The notes under the pieces: model-generated
The model's database searches: none
What the model saw: only the letters and a program-made list of their open reading frames with translations
What the model was told of the DNA's origin: nothing
Part shown: positions 1 to 5,521 of the stretch, in pieces
Numbering within the stretch: position 1 is the first letter of the stretch
How the letters are laid out: every line of letters begins with the position of its first letter
Assembly: GCA_903910005.1 (NCBI GenBank)
Contig: CAIVXW010000327.1
Location: 1-5,521, forward strand
DNA: 5,521 bases
Reading direction: 5' to 3'
From: an uncultured Methylococcaceae bacterium
GTDB lineage: Bacteria > Pseudomonadota > Gammaproteobacteria > Methylococcales > Methylococcaceae
Translations under genes and position numbers: made by a program

Positions 1-78
1 GGTAGAGAGCGTTTCTACCAGACTGGCCAGGACTTCATCAGCCAGTGGCGTCGTCGCAGCGGTGTCGAAATAAAGCAT
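1..78 (-). CDS. Cysteine desulfurase (class V aminotransferase family), N-terminal fragment
   Basis: Twenty-six codons run from an ATG at 78 to the window edge. The peptide MLYFDTAATTPLADEVLASL resembles the start of NifS/IscS-type cysteine desulfurases, whose N-terminus usually reads Y-[LF]-D-N-A-A-T-T-P; here Thr replaces the common Asn. These PLP enzymes take sulfur from L-cysteine for Fe-S clusters, thio-modified tRNA and other uses. The PLP lysine and catalytic cysteine are outside the window, so the subfamily cannot be named and a related class V enzyme is not excluded. The gene lies 39 nt after rnhA with no clear ribosome site; an in-frame TTG at 87 is a less likely start. No terminator separates it from rnhA, so it may share the transcript. 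Confidence 0.75.
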   Translation of the reverse strand, partial: MLYFDTAATTPLADEVLASLVETLST

Positions 79-117
79 CTGTGTCAAAGCCCAAATGGCG
101 TGTGCGGAATGTCGGCT

Positions 118-564
118 CTACCCCGTTTTGGTGCAGGTATCGATGCCCCGGTTGGCGAGTTGGTCGGCCCGTTCATTTTCAGCGTGACCGGAATGGCCCT
201 TGATCCAGCACCATTCAACCTCGTGAACGTCCCGGGCTGCGGCCAGACGTTGCCAGAGATCAATGTTCTTGACCGGTTGGCGATTGGCGGTGATCCAGTT
301 TCGCCGGATCCAGCCAGGCAGCCATTCGGTAATGCCCTTGAGCAGGTATTGCGAATCGGAGGTCAGGATGACCCGGCACGGACGTTTGAGGGCTTCGAGT
401 CCCTGAATGGCAGCCATCAATTCCATGCGATTGTTGGTGGTGCGGGCCTCGCCGCCAAACAACTCCCGCTCGGTGTCCCGGTAGCGCAGGATAACGCCCC
501 AGCCACCCGGCCCGGGGTTGCCGCGACATGCCCCATCGGTGTAGATGTGTACCGTTTCGTTCAT
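118..564 (-). CDS. rnhA: Ribonuclease HI
   Basis: RNase HI is a cytoplasmic endonuclease that cuts the RNA strand of RNA:DNA hybrids, removing R-loops and primer remnants. The 148-residue product contains the complete active site at the same numbers as in E. coli: Asp-10 in IYTDGAC, Glu-48 in NNRMELMAA, Asp-70 in TSDSQY, and His-124 and Asp-134 in KGHSGHAENERADQLA. The basic region around 85-95 (WIRRNWITANRQ) matches the handle that contacts the hybrid. It is slightly shorter than E. coli RNase HI (155), at the C-terminus. The ATG at 564 overlaps the queC TGA as ATGA, so translation is probably coupled. In many gammaproteobacteria rnhA sits next to dnaQ; here it closes a queE-queC run and a cysteine desulfurase follows. 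Confidence 0.97.
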   Translation of the reverse strand: MNETVHIYTDGACRGNPGPGGWGVILRYRDTERELFGGEARTTNNRMELMAAIQGLEALKRPCRVILTSDSQYLLKGITEWLPGWIRRNWITANRQPVKNIDLWQRLAAARDVHEVEWCWIKGHSGHAENERADQLANRGIDTCTKTG

Positions 565-1232
565 GTCCGGTAGCGGGTCGGATCGGTAACCCCGGCCTCC
601 GCGAAGCCCTGGGCGCGAAACCGGCAGGCGTCACAGACTCGGCAGGCCAGCCCTTGCTCATCGGCGTTGTAACAGGAGATGGTTTCCGCGTAATCAACAC
701 CCAGTCGGATGCCGGTGCGTATGATGTCGGCCTTGGTAAGCTGAATCAGCGGAGCATGAATACTGAAGTGTCGGCCTTCAATGCCTGACCGGGTAGCCAG
801 GTTGGCCAGTTTTGCAAAGGCCTCGATGTATTCGGGACGACAGTCAGGGTAGCCGGAGTAATCGACTGCATTGACCCCGATAAAAATATCAAGTGCCCCC
901 AGAACCTCGGCCCAGCCGAGGGCGAACGCCAGAAACAGGGTATTACGGGCAGGAACATAGGTCACAGGGATGCCGGATCCGGGTTGCTCCGGAACCGGAA
1001 TGGAGCGGTCAGTCAGGGCCGAACCACCCAGATCACCCAGTCCGGCCCGGATGATTTTGTGTTCCGCTACGGCATACTGTTGGGCCGCCCGGATCGCGGC
1101 ACCCAGTTCTGCGGCGTGAATCTGACCGTAATCAAAACTGAGGGCATGGCATTGATACCCCTGACTTTGAGCCAGAGCCAGCGTCGTTACCGAATCCAGC
1201 CCTCCCGACAGCAAAACAACCGCTTTTTTCAT
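561..1232 (-). CDS. queC: QueC, 7-cyano-7-deazaguanine (preQ0) synthase
   Basis: QueC is an ATP-dependent, zinc-containing cytoplasmic enzyme that turns 7-carboxy-7-deazaguanine and ammonia into preQ0. The 223-residue product starts MKKAVVLLSGGLDSVTT, where SGGLDS (9-14) is the PP-loop that binds ATP. Further family blocks are ALSFDYGQ (about 30-37), the PARN segment near the middle, and NAVDYSGYPDCRPEY. Near the C-terminus SCYNADEQGLACRVCDACR supplies four cysteines (187, 197, 200, 203) for zinc. The frame is open further upstream, but that part overlaps queE and lacks family sequence; the ATG at 1232 begins exactly at the conserved MKKAVVLLSGG and lies 2 nt after the queE TGA. Its own TGA overlaps the rnhA ATG. 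QueD, which acts before QueE, is not in this window. Confidence 0.97.
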   Translation of the reverse strand: MKKAVVLLSGGLDSVTTLALAQSQGYQCHALSFDYGQIHAAELGAAIRAAQQYAVAEHKIIRAGLGDLGGSALTDRSIPVPEQPGSGIPVTYVPARNTLFLAFALGWAEVLGALDIFIGVNAVDYSGYPDCRPEYIEAFAKLANLATRSGIEGRHFSIHAPLIQLTKADIIRTGIRLGVDYAETISCYNADEQGLACRVCDACRFRAQGFAEAGVTDPTRYRT

Positions 1233-1234
1233 GG

Positions 1235-1894
1235 TCAGCGTCCCGGGCAATCGCCCCATAACAGTTTGTGAAGTTGAACCTGAAACCGCACTGGCAGGCG
1301 ATCCCTCAGAATTTGATCGGCCAGTTCCGCAGGGTTCTGCAGACCGGTTGCCGGCGAGAACAGCACCTCGCACCGCTCATGCAGGGCTTCATCCAGCAAC
1401 CGGGTTTTGGCCCATTGGTAATCATCCGGGCCGGTAATGACGAACTTGATCTGATCCCTGGCAGTGAGATGGTGCAGGTTGGCGTCGTTATTTCTGGCCA
1501 TTTCACCTGAGCCAGGCGTTTTGAGGTCGAGTACCTTGCTGACCCCTGGATGGACACCGGACACGTCCAGTGCACCACTGGTCTCCAGCGAGACGTCGTA
1601 ACCCCGCTCGACCAGGGCGTCCAGCAGGGCGAGACACTCGGGTTGGGCCAGGGGTTCGCCGCCGGTGACGGTGACATAACGGGGAGCATGACGGGCGACT
1701 TCATCCAGGATGGCGGTCAGGCTCCACTTGCGGCCACCGGTAAAGGCATAGGCCGTATCACAATAGACGCAGCGCAGGGGACAGCCGGTCAGGCGGATGA
1801 AGACGGTCGGACAGCCGACCGTGCGGGTTTCACCCTGCAGCGAATAAAAAATCTCGGTAACCCTGAGTGCAGTCAGGTCGGCGCGGGTAATCAA
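1235..1894 (-). CDS. queE: QueE, 7-carboxy-7-deazaguanine synthase (radical SAM)
   Basis: QueE converts 6-carboxytetrahydropterin to 7-carboxy-7-deazaguanine in the cytoplasm, a step in queuosine-precursor synthesis. The 219-residue product begins with the conserved LRVTEIFYSLQGE (10-22). It has the radical-SAM cluster motif CPLRCVYC, with Cys-38, Cys-42 and Cys-45 in CX3CX2C order, followed by DTAYAF. The SAM-binding TGGEPL lies at 77-82, and the C-terminus is LHKLLWGDCPGR, typical of the family. The length is close to the E. coli enzyme (223). No ATG fits the N-terminus: an in-frame stop lies at 1930-1928, and the only initiator before the conserved block is TTG at 1894. That TTG overlaps the cpoB TGA as TTGA, suggesting translational coupling. 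queC follows after 2 nt and acts on the QueE product. Confidence 0.96.
   Translation of the reverse strand: MITRADLTALRVTEIFYSLQGETRTVGCPTVFIRLTGCPLRCVYCDTAYAFTGGRKWSLTAILDEVARHAPRYVTVTGGEPLAQPECLALLDALVERGYDVSLETSGALDVSGVHPGVSKVLDLKTPGSGEMARNNDANLHHLTARDQIKFVITGPDDYQWAKTRLLDEALHERCEVLFSPATGLQNPAELADQILRDRLPVRFQVQLHKLLWGDCPGR
1891..1894 (-). promoter_or_regulatory. cpoB stop / queE TTG start overlap (TTGA)
   Basis: On the minus strand TTGA contains the TTG initiator of queE and the TGA stop of cpoB. Only a weak GAAGA-like purine stretch precedes it, so initiation probably relies on ribosomes finishing cpoB. This would keep queE translation low and tied to the Tol-Pal message. Confidence 0.6.
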
Positions 1895-2742
1895 TGCTTT
1901 TCGGTCTTCATTTTTTCCAGCCGTTTTTCAGCCATGCGGGCTGCACTGGAGGTGGGATAACGCTTGATGACATCGCCCAGCAATTCACGGGCATTGGCAT
2001 ATTGCCCCCCGTCGTATTCAATGTAGGCAATTTTGAGCAGGGCATCCGCTACTTTGCCGCTTTGGGGGAATTTGCGGATCATCTCCCGGAAGGTATCGCG
2101 TGATGTAGTACGGTCACCGCTGACATACTGGGCTTCTCCCAGCCAGTACCAGGCATTGTCGGAAAATTCCCCACCGGGGTAACCGGCAATGAATGCCTTG
2201 AGTTCCTTGATGGCTTCCGGGTATTTGCTGTCCTTGAGCAAATTAAAGGCTTTTTGGTACGCCGCCTGGCGAACCACAGAGTCGTTGGACGAAGCCGTGG
2301 TCGCAGTGGCGGGACGCGGCGATGAACCGGTGCCTTCTGTCGGCCCTTTGCCTGAGTCAGCCCCGGTATCCGGGGTTTCTGCGGATGCAGGCGGTGTTGC
2401 CGCGACAGGCGGAGGCGTGCGGTGGGCCTGTAACCGTTGATCCAGTTCCATGTAGGTATCACGTTGCTGTTTGCGTACCGTTTCCAGCTCGTGAGTCAGT
2501 TCCTCGACCTGGCCACTCAGATGTTGTACCTCAGTCTGGAGTCTCTCCAGGGTATTGAACATTTCAAGCAGGGTGGAACCGCTCAACTGCTTTTCCAGTT
2601 TGGCAACCCGCTCATCCAGTGTCTCCACGCCGTACCCGGTCGAATCATAAACCGGATTGTTGTAGGGTTCTGCACTGAGCGGGTGGGCGGCCAGCAGAGC
2701 CACCCCCCCGATGAATCCCGTCCGGATTATTCGGAACAGCAT
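1891..2742 (-). CDS. cpoB: CpoB (YbgF), Tol-Pal-associated periplasmic TPR protein
   Basis: In E. coli CpoB coordinates peptidoglycan synthesis by PBP1B with Tol-driven outer-membrane constriction at the septum; the same role is inferred here. The 283-residue product has a Sec signal peptide ending HPLSA, with likely cleavage after Ala-24. Residues ~41-106 form a heptad-like coiled coil (ETLDERVAKLEKQL onward), matching the N-terminal trimerisation helix of the family. Residues ~107-154 are a Pro/Ala/Thr/Ser/Gly-rich linker. Residues ~157-283 carry three TPR-type repeats, each with its YP/FP-type ending: Y173 to YPGGEF, W198 to FPQSGK, Y240 to YPTSSA. It is a little longer than the E. coli protein (263 residues), mostly because of the linker. 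The ATG at 2742 lies 5 nt after pal; no strong ribosome site is visible, so coupling to pal translation is likely. Its TGA overlaps the queE start by 4 nt. Confidence 0.95.
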   Translation of the reverse strand: MLFRIIRTGFIGGVALLAAHPLSAEPYNNPVYDSTGYGVETLDERVAKLEKQLSGSTLLEMFNTLERLQTEVQHLSGQVEELTHELETVRKQQRDTYMELDQRLQAHRTPPPVAATPPASAETPDTGADSGKGPTEGTGSSPRPATATTASSNDSVVRQAAYQKAFNLLKDSKYPEAIKELKAFIAGYPGGEFSDNAWYWLGEAQYVSGDRTTSRDTFREMIRKFPQSGKVADALLKIAYIEYDGGQYANARELLGDVIKRYPTSSAARMAEKRLEKMKTEKH

Positions 2743-2747
2743 GGGGA

Positions 2748-3353
2748 TTACCGGCCTGAATACGAAATTTCCACCCGACGATTCTGTTGCCAGGTGGATT
2801 CATCATGGCCGGATACGGCCGGCTTTTCCTCGCCGAAACTGACTACCTGCAATTGTCCGGCACCGACTCCCTGCAACTGCATCATTTTGGAAACGGCCTT
2901 GGCACGTTGTTCGCCCAGGGCAATGTTGTACTCAGGCGAACCCCGCTCGTCGGCATGGCCTTCCAGTGCGACCGAGCGTCCGCCGTGGGAGGCCAGATAA
3001 CCGGCATGTGCCTTCAGCACCGCCTGATACTCGGGCAGTACCTCATAGCTGTCGTAACGGAAATAAATGACCCGTTTCGACAGCGGGCTGGAGGGGTCAT
3101 TCAGTGCCGGATCAAGGCCATCAGTCCCGCCGATACCGCCGCCGGCACCGTACCCGCCCGCACCGGCAGAGCCACCACCTGCCCCGAAGCCGGTGCCGAC
3201 ACCACCCTCGTCATATCCGCTGATTTCAGGCCCTCCCGTACCGCCCAGCCCGGCGTCAGCTCCCATTTCACTGGTCGCCCCCCCTTTTGAACTGCATCCG
3301 GTTACGGTCAGGCTCAGTGCCGAGGCCAACAAGAAAAATTTCAATGATTTCAT
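2748..3353 (-). CDS. pal: Pal, peptidoglycan-associated outer-membrane lipoprotein
   Basis: Pal is anchored in the outer membrane by its lipidated N-terminus and binds peptidoglycan non-covalently through an OmpA-like domain; TolB competes for it. The 201-residue product starts MKSLKFFLLASALSLTVTGC, a lipoprotein signal with lipobox VTGC and modified Cys-20. Ser at +2 fits outer-membrane sorting. Residues 35-79 are a linker with 24 glycines in 45 positions. The OmpA-like domain covers about 93-201 and contains VIYFRYDSYEV, EGHADERGSPEYNIALGEQRA (131-151) and NRRVEI (191-196), the usual mDAP-peptidoglycan binding motifs. It is longer than E. coli Pal (173 residues), mainly because of the linker. 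The start at 3353 is chosen because the signal begins there; GGGGAA upstream is a weak ribosome site. cpoB starts 5 nt after its TAA stop. Confidence 0.97.
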   Translation of the reverse strand: MKSLKFFLLASALSLTVTGCSSKGGATSEMGADAGLGGTGGPEISGYDEGGVGTGFGAGGGSAGAGGYGAGGGIGGTDGLDPALNDPSSPLSKRVIYFRYDSYEVLPEYQAVLKAHAGYLASHGGRSVALEGHADERGSPEYNIALGEQRAKAVSKMMQLQGVGAGQLQVVSFGEEKPAVSGHDESTWQQNRRVEISYSGR

Positions 3354-3422
3354 CGCTCATTCCCCATGGGTTGTTTTATCTTCAATAACACAGGCATTCC
3401 GGGTAATCCGGTTGTGACGGGA
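3354..3422 (-). other. tolB-pal intergenic region (69 nt)
   Basis: This is the largest gap in the window. It holds no hairpin beyond a 4-bp CCGG/CCGG pairing near 3400, so no rho-independent terminator is supported. I could not assemble a convincing -35/-10 pair. A pal-cpoB promoter is known near this position in E. coli, so a weak internal promoter remains possible but is not shown by the sequence. Confidence 0.4.
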
Positions 3423-4715
3423 TCAGGGTGACCAGGCCGGTTCCTTGACCTGGCCGCTGTCGATTCGCAGGCTTTGATGCACCTTGCCATCTATCGAGAC
3501 CGCTTCCAGTTGTGCCGAACCGCCGCCGTGGGAGGCGTAGAGGATCATGCTGCCATTGGGGGCGAATCCCGGTGATTCATCCAGTCGTCCCCGCGTCAGT
3601 ATCCTGACGGCACGGGTTTGCAAATCCATGAGGGCGATCCGGTAATCCCCGCCATTGCCATGCACCATGGCAATGTTGCGTCCATCAGGCGAATGGACGC
3701 CACGGGCGTTGTAATCGCCGTTGTAGGTCAAACGCTGGGCATTGCCTCCCGTCGACGGAACCAGGTACAACTGGGGTTTGCCGCCGCGATCCGACGTGAA
3801 TACCAGGGTTCTGCCATCGCGTGACCAGTTGGGTTCGGTGTCGATGGCAGGATGATCGGTCACCCGCCGCAGGGCCCGGGTCGGCAGATGCATGACATAA
3901 ATATCGGGATTGCCGTCCTTGGACAGGGTCAGGGCTAACTGACTGCCATCCGGTGACCAGGCCGGGGCACCGTTGATGCCCGGCAGTTCCGATACTTTCT
4001 GCCGCTCGCCACTGGCCAGGGTTTGTACGAATATCGCGGAGGTTTTTCGCTCGAATGAAACATAGGCAATCTGCTTGCCATCCGGTGACCAGGCCGGTGA
4101 CATGATGGGTTCCGGTGAGGCAATGATGGATTTGGGATTGAAGCCGTCGGTGTCGGCGATCTGCAAACGGTAGAGACGGTTACGCTTGGCATCCAGTGTC
4201 TGGGTCACATACGCCACTCGTGTTGAGAAGGCACCCGTTTCGCCGGTCAGGGTCTGGTAAATGATGTCGGCAATGCGATGGGCCACCCGGCGCAGTTCGG
4301 GTTGTTGAAACGGTATCCGGGCACTGGCCAACTGAGTTCCCCGAATGGCATCGTACAGGAAAAATTCGGCTTCATAGCGGCCGCTCCCAACCGGCAGGAT
4401 GCGACCGATAACCAGATCATCCTGCCCCAGTACCTGCCAGGTTTTAAAGTGTACCTGTTCCGGGGCGGTGGGTTGTTCGAGCATGTCGCCAACCGATAGC
4501 GTGCGGAATCGACCACTACGGGCCAGATCAGCCGCCACGATAGCCCCCATGTTTTCTCCCGGCAGGGCTGACTGGGCAAACGGTACCACCGCGACAGGAA
4601 CGGCTCCTTCCACGCCCTGGGTGATCTGGACATTGAGTTCAGCCCGGGCCGGCATCGTCAGTGAAAACCCGCTTACCACACCGAGGCAAAAAGCGGCTAC
4701 CAATCGTTTGATCAT
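3423..4715 (-). CDS. tolB: TolB, periplasmic beta-propeller of the Tol-Pal system
   Basis: TolB is a soluble periplasmic protein that binds Pal through its propeller and TolA through its N-terminus. The 430-residue product has a Sec signal peptide (KR, hydrophobic core, then MPARA) with likely cleavage after Ala-25, giving a mature start ELNVQITQGVE typical of TolB. An alpha/beta N-terminal domain runs to about residue 165. The C-terminal propeller shows a regular blade signature: WSPDG at 209 and 253, WSRDG at 297, HSPDG at 341, FAPNG at 384 and a final AWSP at 427-430, with spacings of 43-44 residues. The segment GNPDIYVM (268-275) is a typical TolB strand. The ATG at 4715 follows an AAGG Shine-Dalgarno with 6 nt spacing. 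The protein ends directly after AWSP; many homologues carry a few more residues. The next gene, pal, lies 69 nt away. Confidence 0.98.
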   Translation of the reverse strand: MIKRLVAAFCLGVVSGFSLTMPARAELNVQITQGVEGAVPVAVVPFAQSALPGENMGAIVAADLARSGRFRTLSVGDMLEQPTAPEQVHFKTWQVLGQDDLVIGRILPVGSGRYEAEFFLYDAIRGTQLASARIPFQQPELRRVAHRIADIIYQTLTGETGAFSTRVAYVTQTLDAKRNRLYRLQIADTDGFNPKSIIASPEPIMSPAWSPDGKQIAYVSFERKTSAIFVQTLASGERQKVSELPGINGAPAWSPDGSQLALTLSKDGNPDIYVMHLPTRALRRVTDHPAIDTEPNWSRDGRTLVFTSDRGGKPQLYLVPSTGGNAQRLTYNGDYNARGVHSPDGRNIAMVHGNGGDYRIALMDLQTRAVRILTRGRLDESPGFAPNGSMILYASHGGGSAQLEAVSIDGKVHQSLRIDSGQVKEPAWSP

Positions 4716-4720
4716 TGTAT

Positions 4721-4726
4721 ACCTTG
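4721..4726 (-). promoter_or_regulatory. Shine-Dalgarno site of tolB
   Basis: On the minus strand the sequence CAAGGT precedes the tolB ATG, with AAGG ending 6 nt before it. This is the clearest ribosome binding site in the window and supports the start at 4715, which also gives a well-formed signal peptide. Confidence 0.6.
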
Positions 4727-4730
4727 CGTT

Positions 4731-5521
4731 CTATTCAGGCTTGAATGTAAATGTGAAAGACCTTAACTGCTGTGCCACCCTGGGATCATCGGGCATGGGC
4801 AGGGGGGATGCCTTGTAAACGGCAGCCTCGGCCGAGCGGTCAAAGGCGGTATCGCCACTGCTTTTGATGACCTGCACGCTGGTCACGTCTCCTCCCGGCA
4901 TGGTTTTGACCTGGATTATACAGGACATGCCGTTTTTGGCAGAGGGTGACCGTAACCAGACGTGCTGAACCCGGGGTTTTATGTAGGTGTCGGCCCAGGA
5001 TTTGGCGGCATTTTCCGCAGATTTTTGCCGGGAGTGATCCGCTTCTTCCTCCTTCAGTCGCTCGTTCAGTGCCTCCCGATCTGATTCATCGCGGGTAATA
5101 CGGGTCTGTTCCGCCTTGAGTTCCCGCTGAATCTCGGCCTTGCGTTCGGCCTCGGCCTCGGCCTTTTGCTCGGCGGCCTGTTCCGCCTTGTGGCGGGCTT
5201 CGGCCTCGGCCTTTTGCTGGGCGGCCTGTTCCGCCTTGTGACGGGCTTCCGCTTCGGCTTTTTGCCGGGCGACCTGTTCTGCCTTGTGACGGGCTTCCGC
5301 CTCGGCCTTTTGCCGGGCGGCCTGCTCTGCCTCGGTTTTGCGGCGGTTTTCTTCTTCAGCCTGATGCCTGGCCTCCGCTTTGCGCTGGGCTTCCTGTTCG
5401 GACTTTTTACGGGCTTCCAGTACTGCCCGGCGGGCTGTTTCCTGCTCCAGTTTGCGACGGGCATCCGCCTCAGCCGCCTGCTGTTCGGCCTTGTGTTTGG
5501 CTTCTGCCTCGGCCTTGCGAC
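4731..5521 (-). CDS. tolA: TolA, C-terminal part (5' end outside window)
   Basis: This is the inner-membrane-anchored protein that spans the periplasm and links the TolQR motor to TolB and Pal. The frame is open from the window edge to a TAG at 4731-4733 and gives 262 residues. The first ~170 are rich in Ala, Glu, Lys, Gln and Arg, as in the long helical domain II of TolA, and include a 16-residue tandem repeat. From Trp-175 (about 4997) a compact C-terminal domain begins: WADTYIKPRVQHVW, then a CIIQVKTMPGGDV strand, a GDTAFDRSAEAAVYKASPLP stretch and the end FTFTFKPE. This matches TolA domain III (TonB-like), which binds TolB and, in some bacteria, phage and colicin proteins. Domain III has a single cysteine (residue 200 of the visible part). 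The transmembrane anchor and start are outside the window. tolB follows after 15 nt. The identity is secure from domain III plus position before tolB. Confidence 0.95.
   Translation of the reverse strand, partial: RKAEAEAKHKAEQQAAEADARRKLEQETARRAVLEARKKSEQEAQRKAEARHQAEEENRRKTEAEQAARQKAEAEARHKAEQVARQKAEAEARHKAEQAAQQKAEAEARHKAEQAAEQKAEAEAERKAEIQRELKAEQTRITRDESDREALNERLKEEEADHSRQKSAENAAKSWADTYIKPRVQHVWLRSPSAKNGMSCIIQVKTMPGGDVTSVQVIKSSGDTAFDRSAEAAVYKASPLPMPDDPRVAQQLRSFTFTFKPE
5136..5327 (-). repeat. Four tandem 48-bp (16-residue) repeats in TolA domain II
   Basis: Four consecutive units of consensus EQAARQKAEAEARHKA lie in frame at 5327-5280, 5279-5232, 5231-5184 and 5183-5136. Units 1 and 2 differ at 5 of 48 bases, as do units 1 and 3; unit 4 has drifted more, ending AEAEAERKA. 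A more degenerate relative (KAEAEAKHKAEQ) lies at the window edge, so the array may have started further upstream. The high DNA identity suggests recent duplication or unequal exchange. The product is predicted to be a continuous charged helix whose length would set the reach of TolA across the periplasm. Confidence 0.9.

Noticed and set aside
79..117. Possible terminator or promoter between rnhA and the cysteine desulfurase
   Set aside because: No stable hairpin with a T-run is present, and a TTGACA-like hexamer at 87-82 has no paired -10 element upstream of the start codon.
100..573. A 157-codon open frame on the plus strand
   Set aside because: It lies antisense to rnhA, whose full active site is present, and its translation has no recognisable family features. 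The same holds for other plus-strand frames across the window.
1233..1373. A 47-codon in-frame N-terminal extension of queC
   Set aside because: It lies entirely inside the queE coding region in another frame and has no QueC-like sequence; the family N-terminus begins at the ATG at 1232.
3350..3367. A five-codon open frame (MGNER) whose TGA overlaps the pal ATG
   Set aside because: It could be a coupling leader peptide, but it is so short that chance explains it and no ribosome site precedes it.
4731..4928. A separate 65-codon gene at the tolA end
   Set aside because: The same frame is open through to the window edge and reads as TolA; the internal methionine is not a start.
5066..5464. A 132-codon open frame on the minus strand encoding a highly basic Lys/Arg/Pro repeat peptide
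   Set aside because: It is an out-of-frame reading of the TolA repeat region. The 48-bp units keep both frames open, and the tolA frame continues into a recognisable domain III.

Overview
The window is a compact run of genes, all on the minus strand. It is the Tol-Pal cell-envelope cluster followed by two queuosine-precursor genes, ribonuclease HI and the first codons of a cysteine desulfurase. The gene order tolA-tolB-pal-cpoB-queE-queC, the protein features and the fairly GC-rich sequence point to a gammaproteobacterium. The genus cannot be fixed from this window alone, and nothing in it looks recently transferred.

Reading in the direction of transcription (high to low coordinates): 5521-4731 is the C-terminal part of tolA, entering from outside the window, with a long charged helical repeat region and then the TonB-like C-terminal domain. 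4715-3423 is tolB (periplasmic beta-propeller). 3353-2748 is pal (outer-membrane lipoprotein with an unusually long glycine-rich linker). 2742-1891 is cpoB (ybgF; coiled coil plus TPR). 1894-1235 is queE, probably started from TTG. 1232-561 is queC. 564-118 is rnhA. 78-1 is the first 26 codons of a cysteine desulfurase. Spacing is tight: 15 nt for tolA-tolB, 69 nt for tolB-pal, 5 nt for pal-cpoB, a 4-nt overlap for cpoB-queE, 2 nt for queE-queC, a 4-nt overlap for queC-rnhA, and 39 nt before the desulfurase. This is consistent with one operon or nested transcripts. I see no convincing promoter, terminator, tRNA, mobile element or CRISPR array, and no gene-free stretch longer than 69 bases.

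The first four products form the trans-envelope Tol-Pal machine, which constricts the outer membrane at division and, through CpoB, coordinates it with peptidoglycan synthesis. QueE and QueC catalyse the last two steps to preQ0, the precursor of the tRNA base queuosine. RNase HI removes RNA from RNA:DNA hybrids. I found no undescribed system. The points worth a second look are modest: a near-identical 48-bp repeat array in tolA, a missing disulfide partner in TolA domain III, the glycine-rich Pal linker, the TTG start of queE, and the coupling of rnhA to queC.
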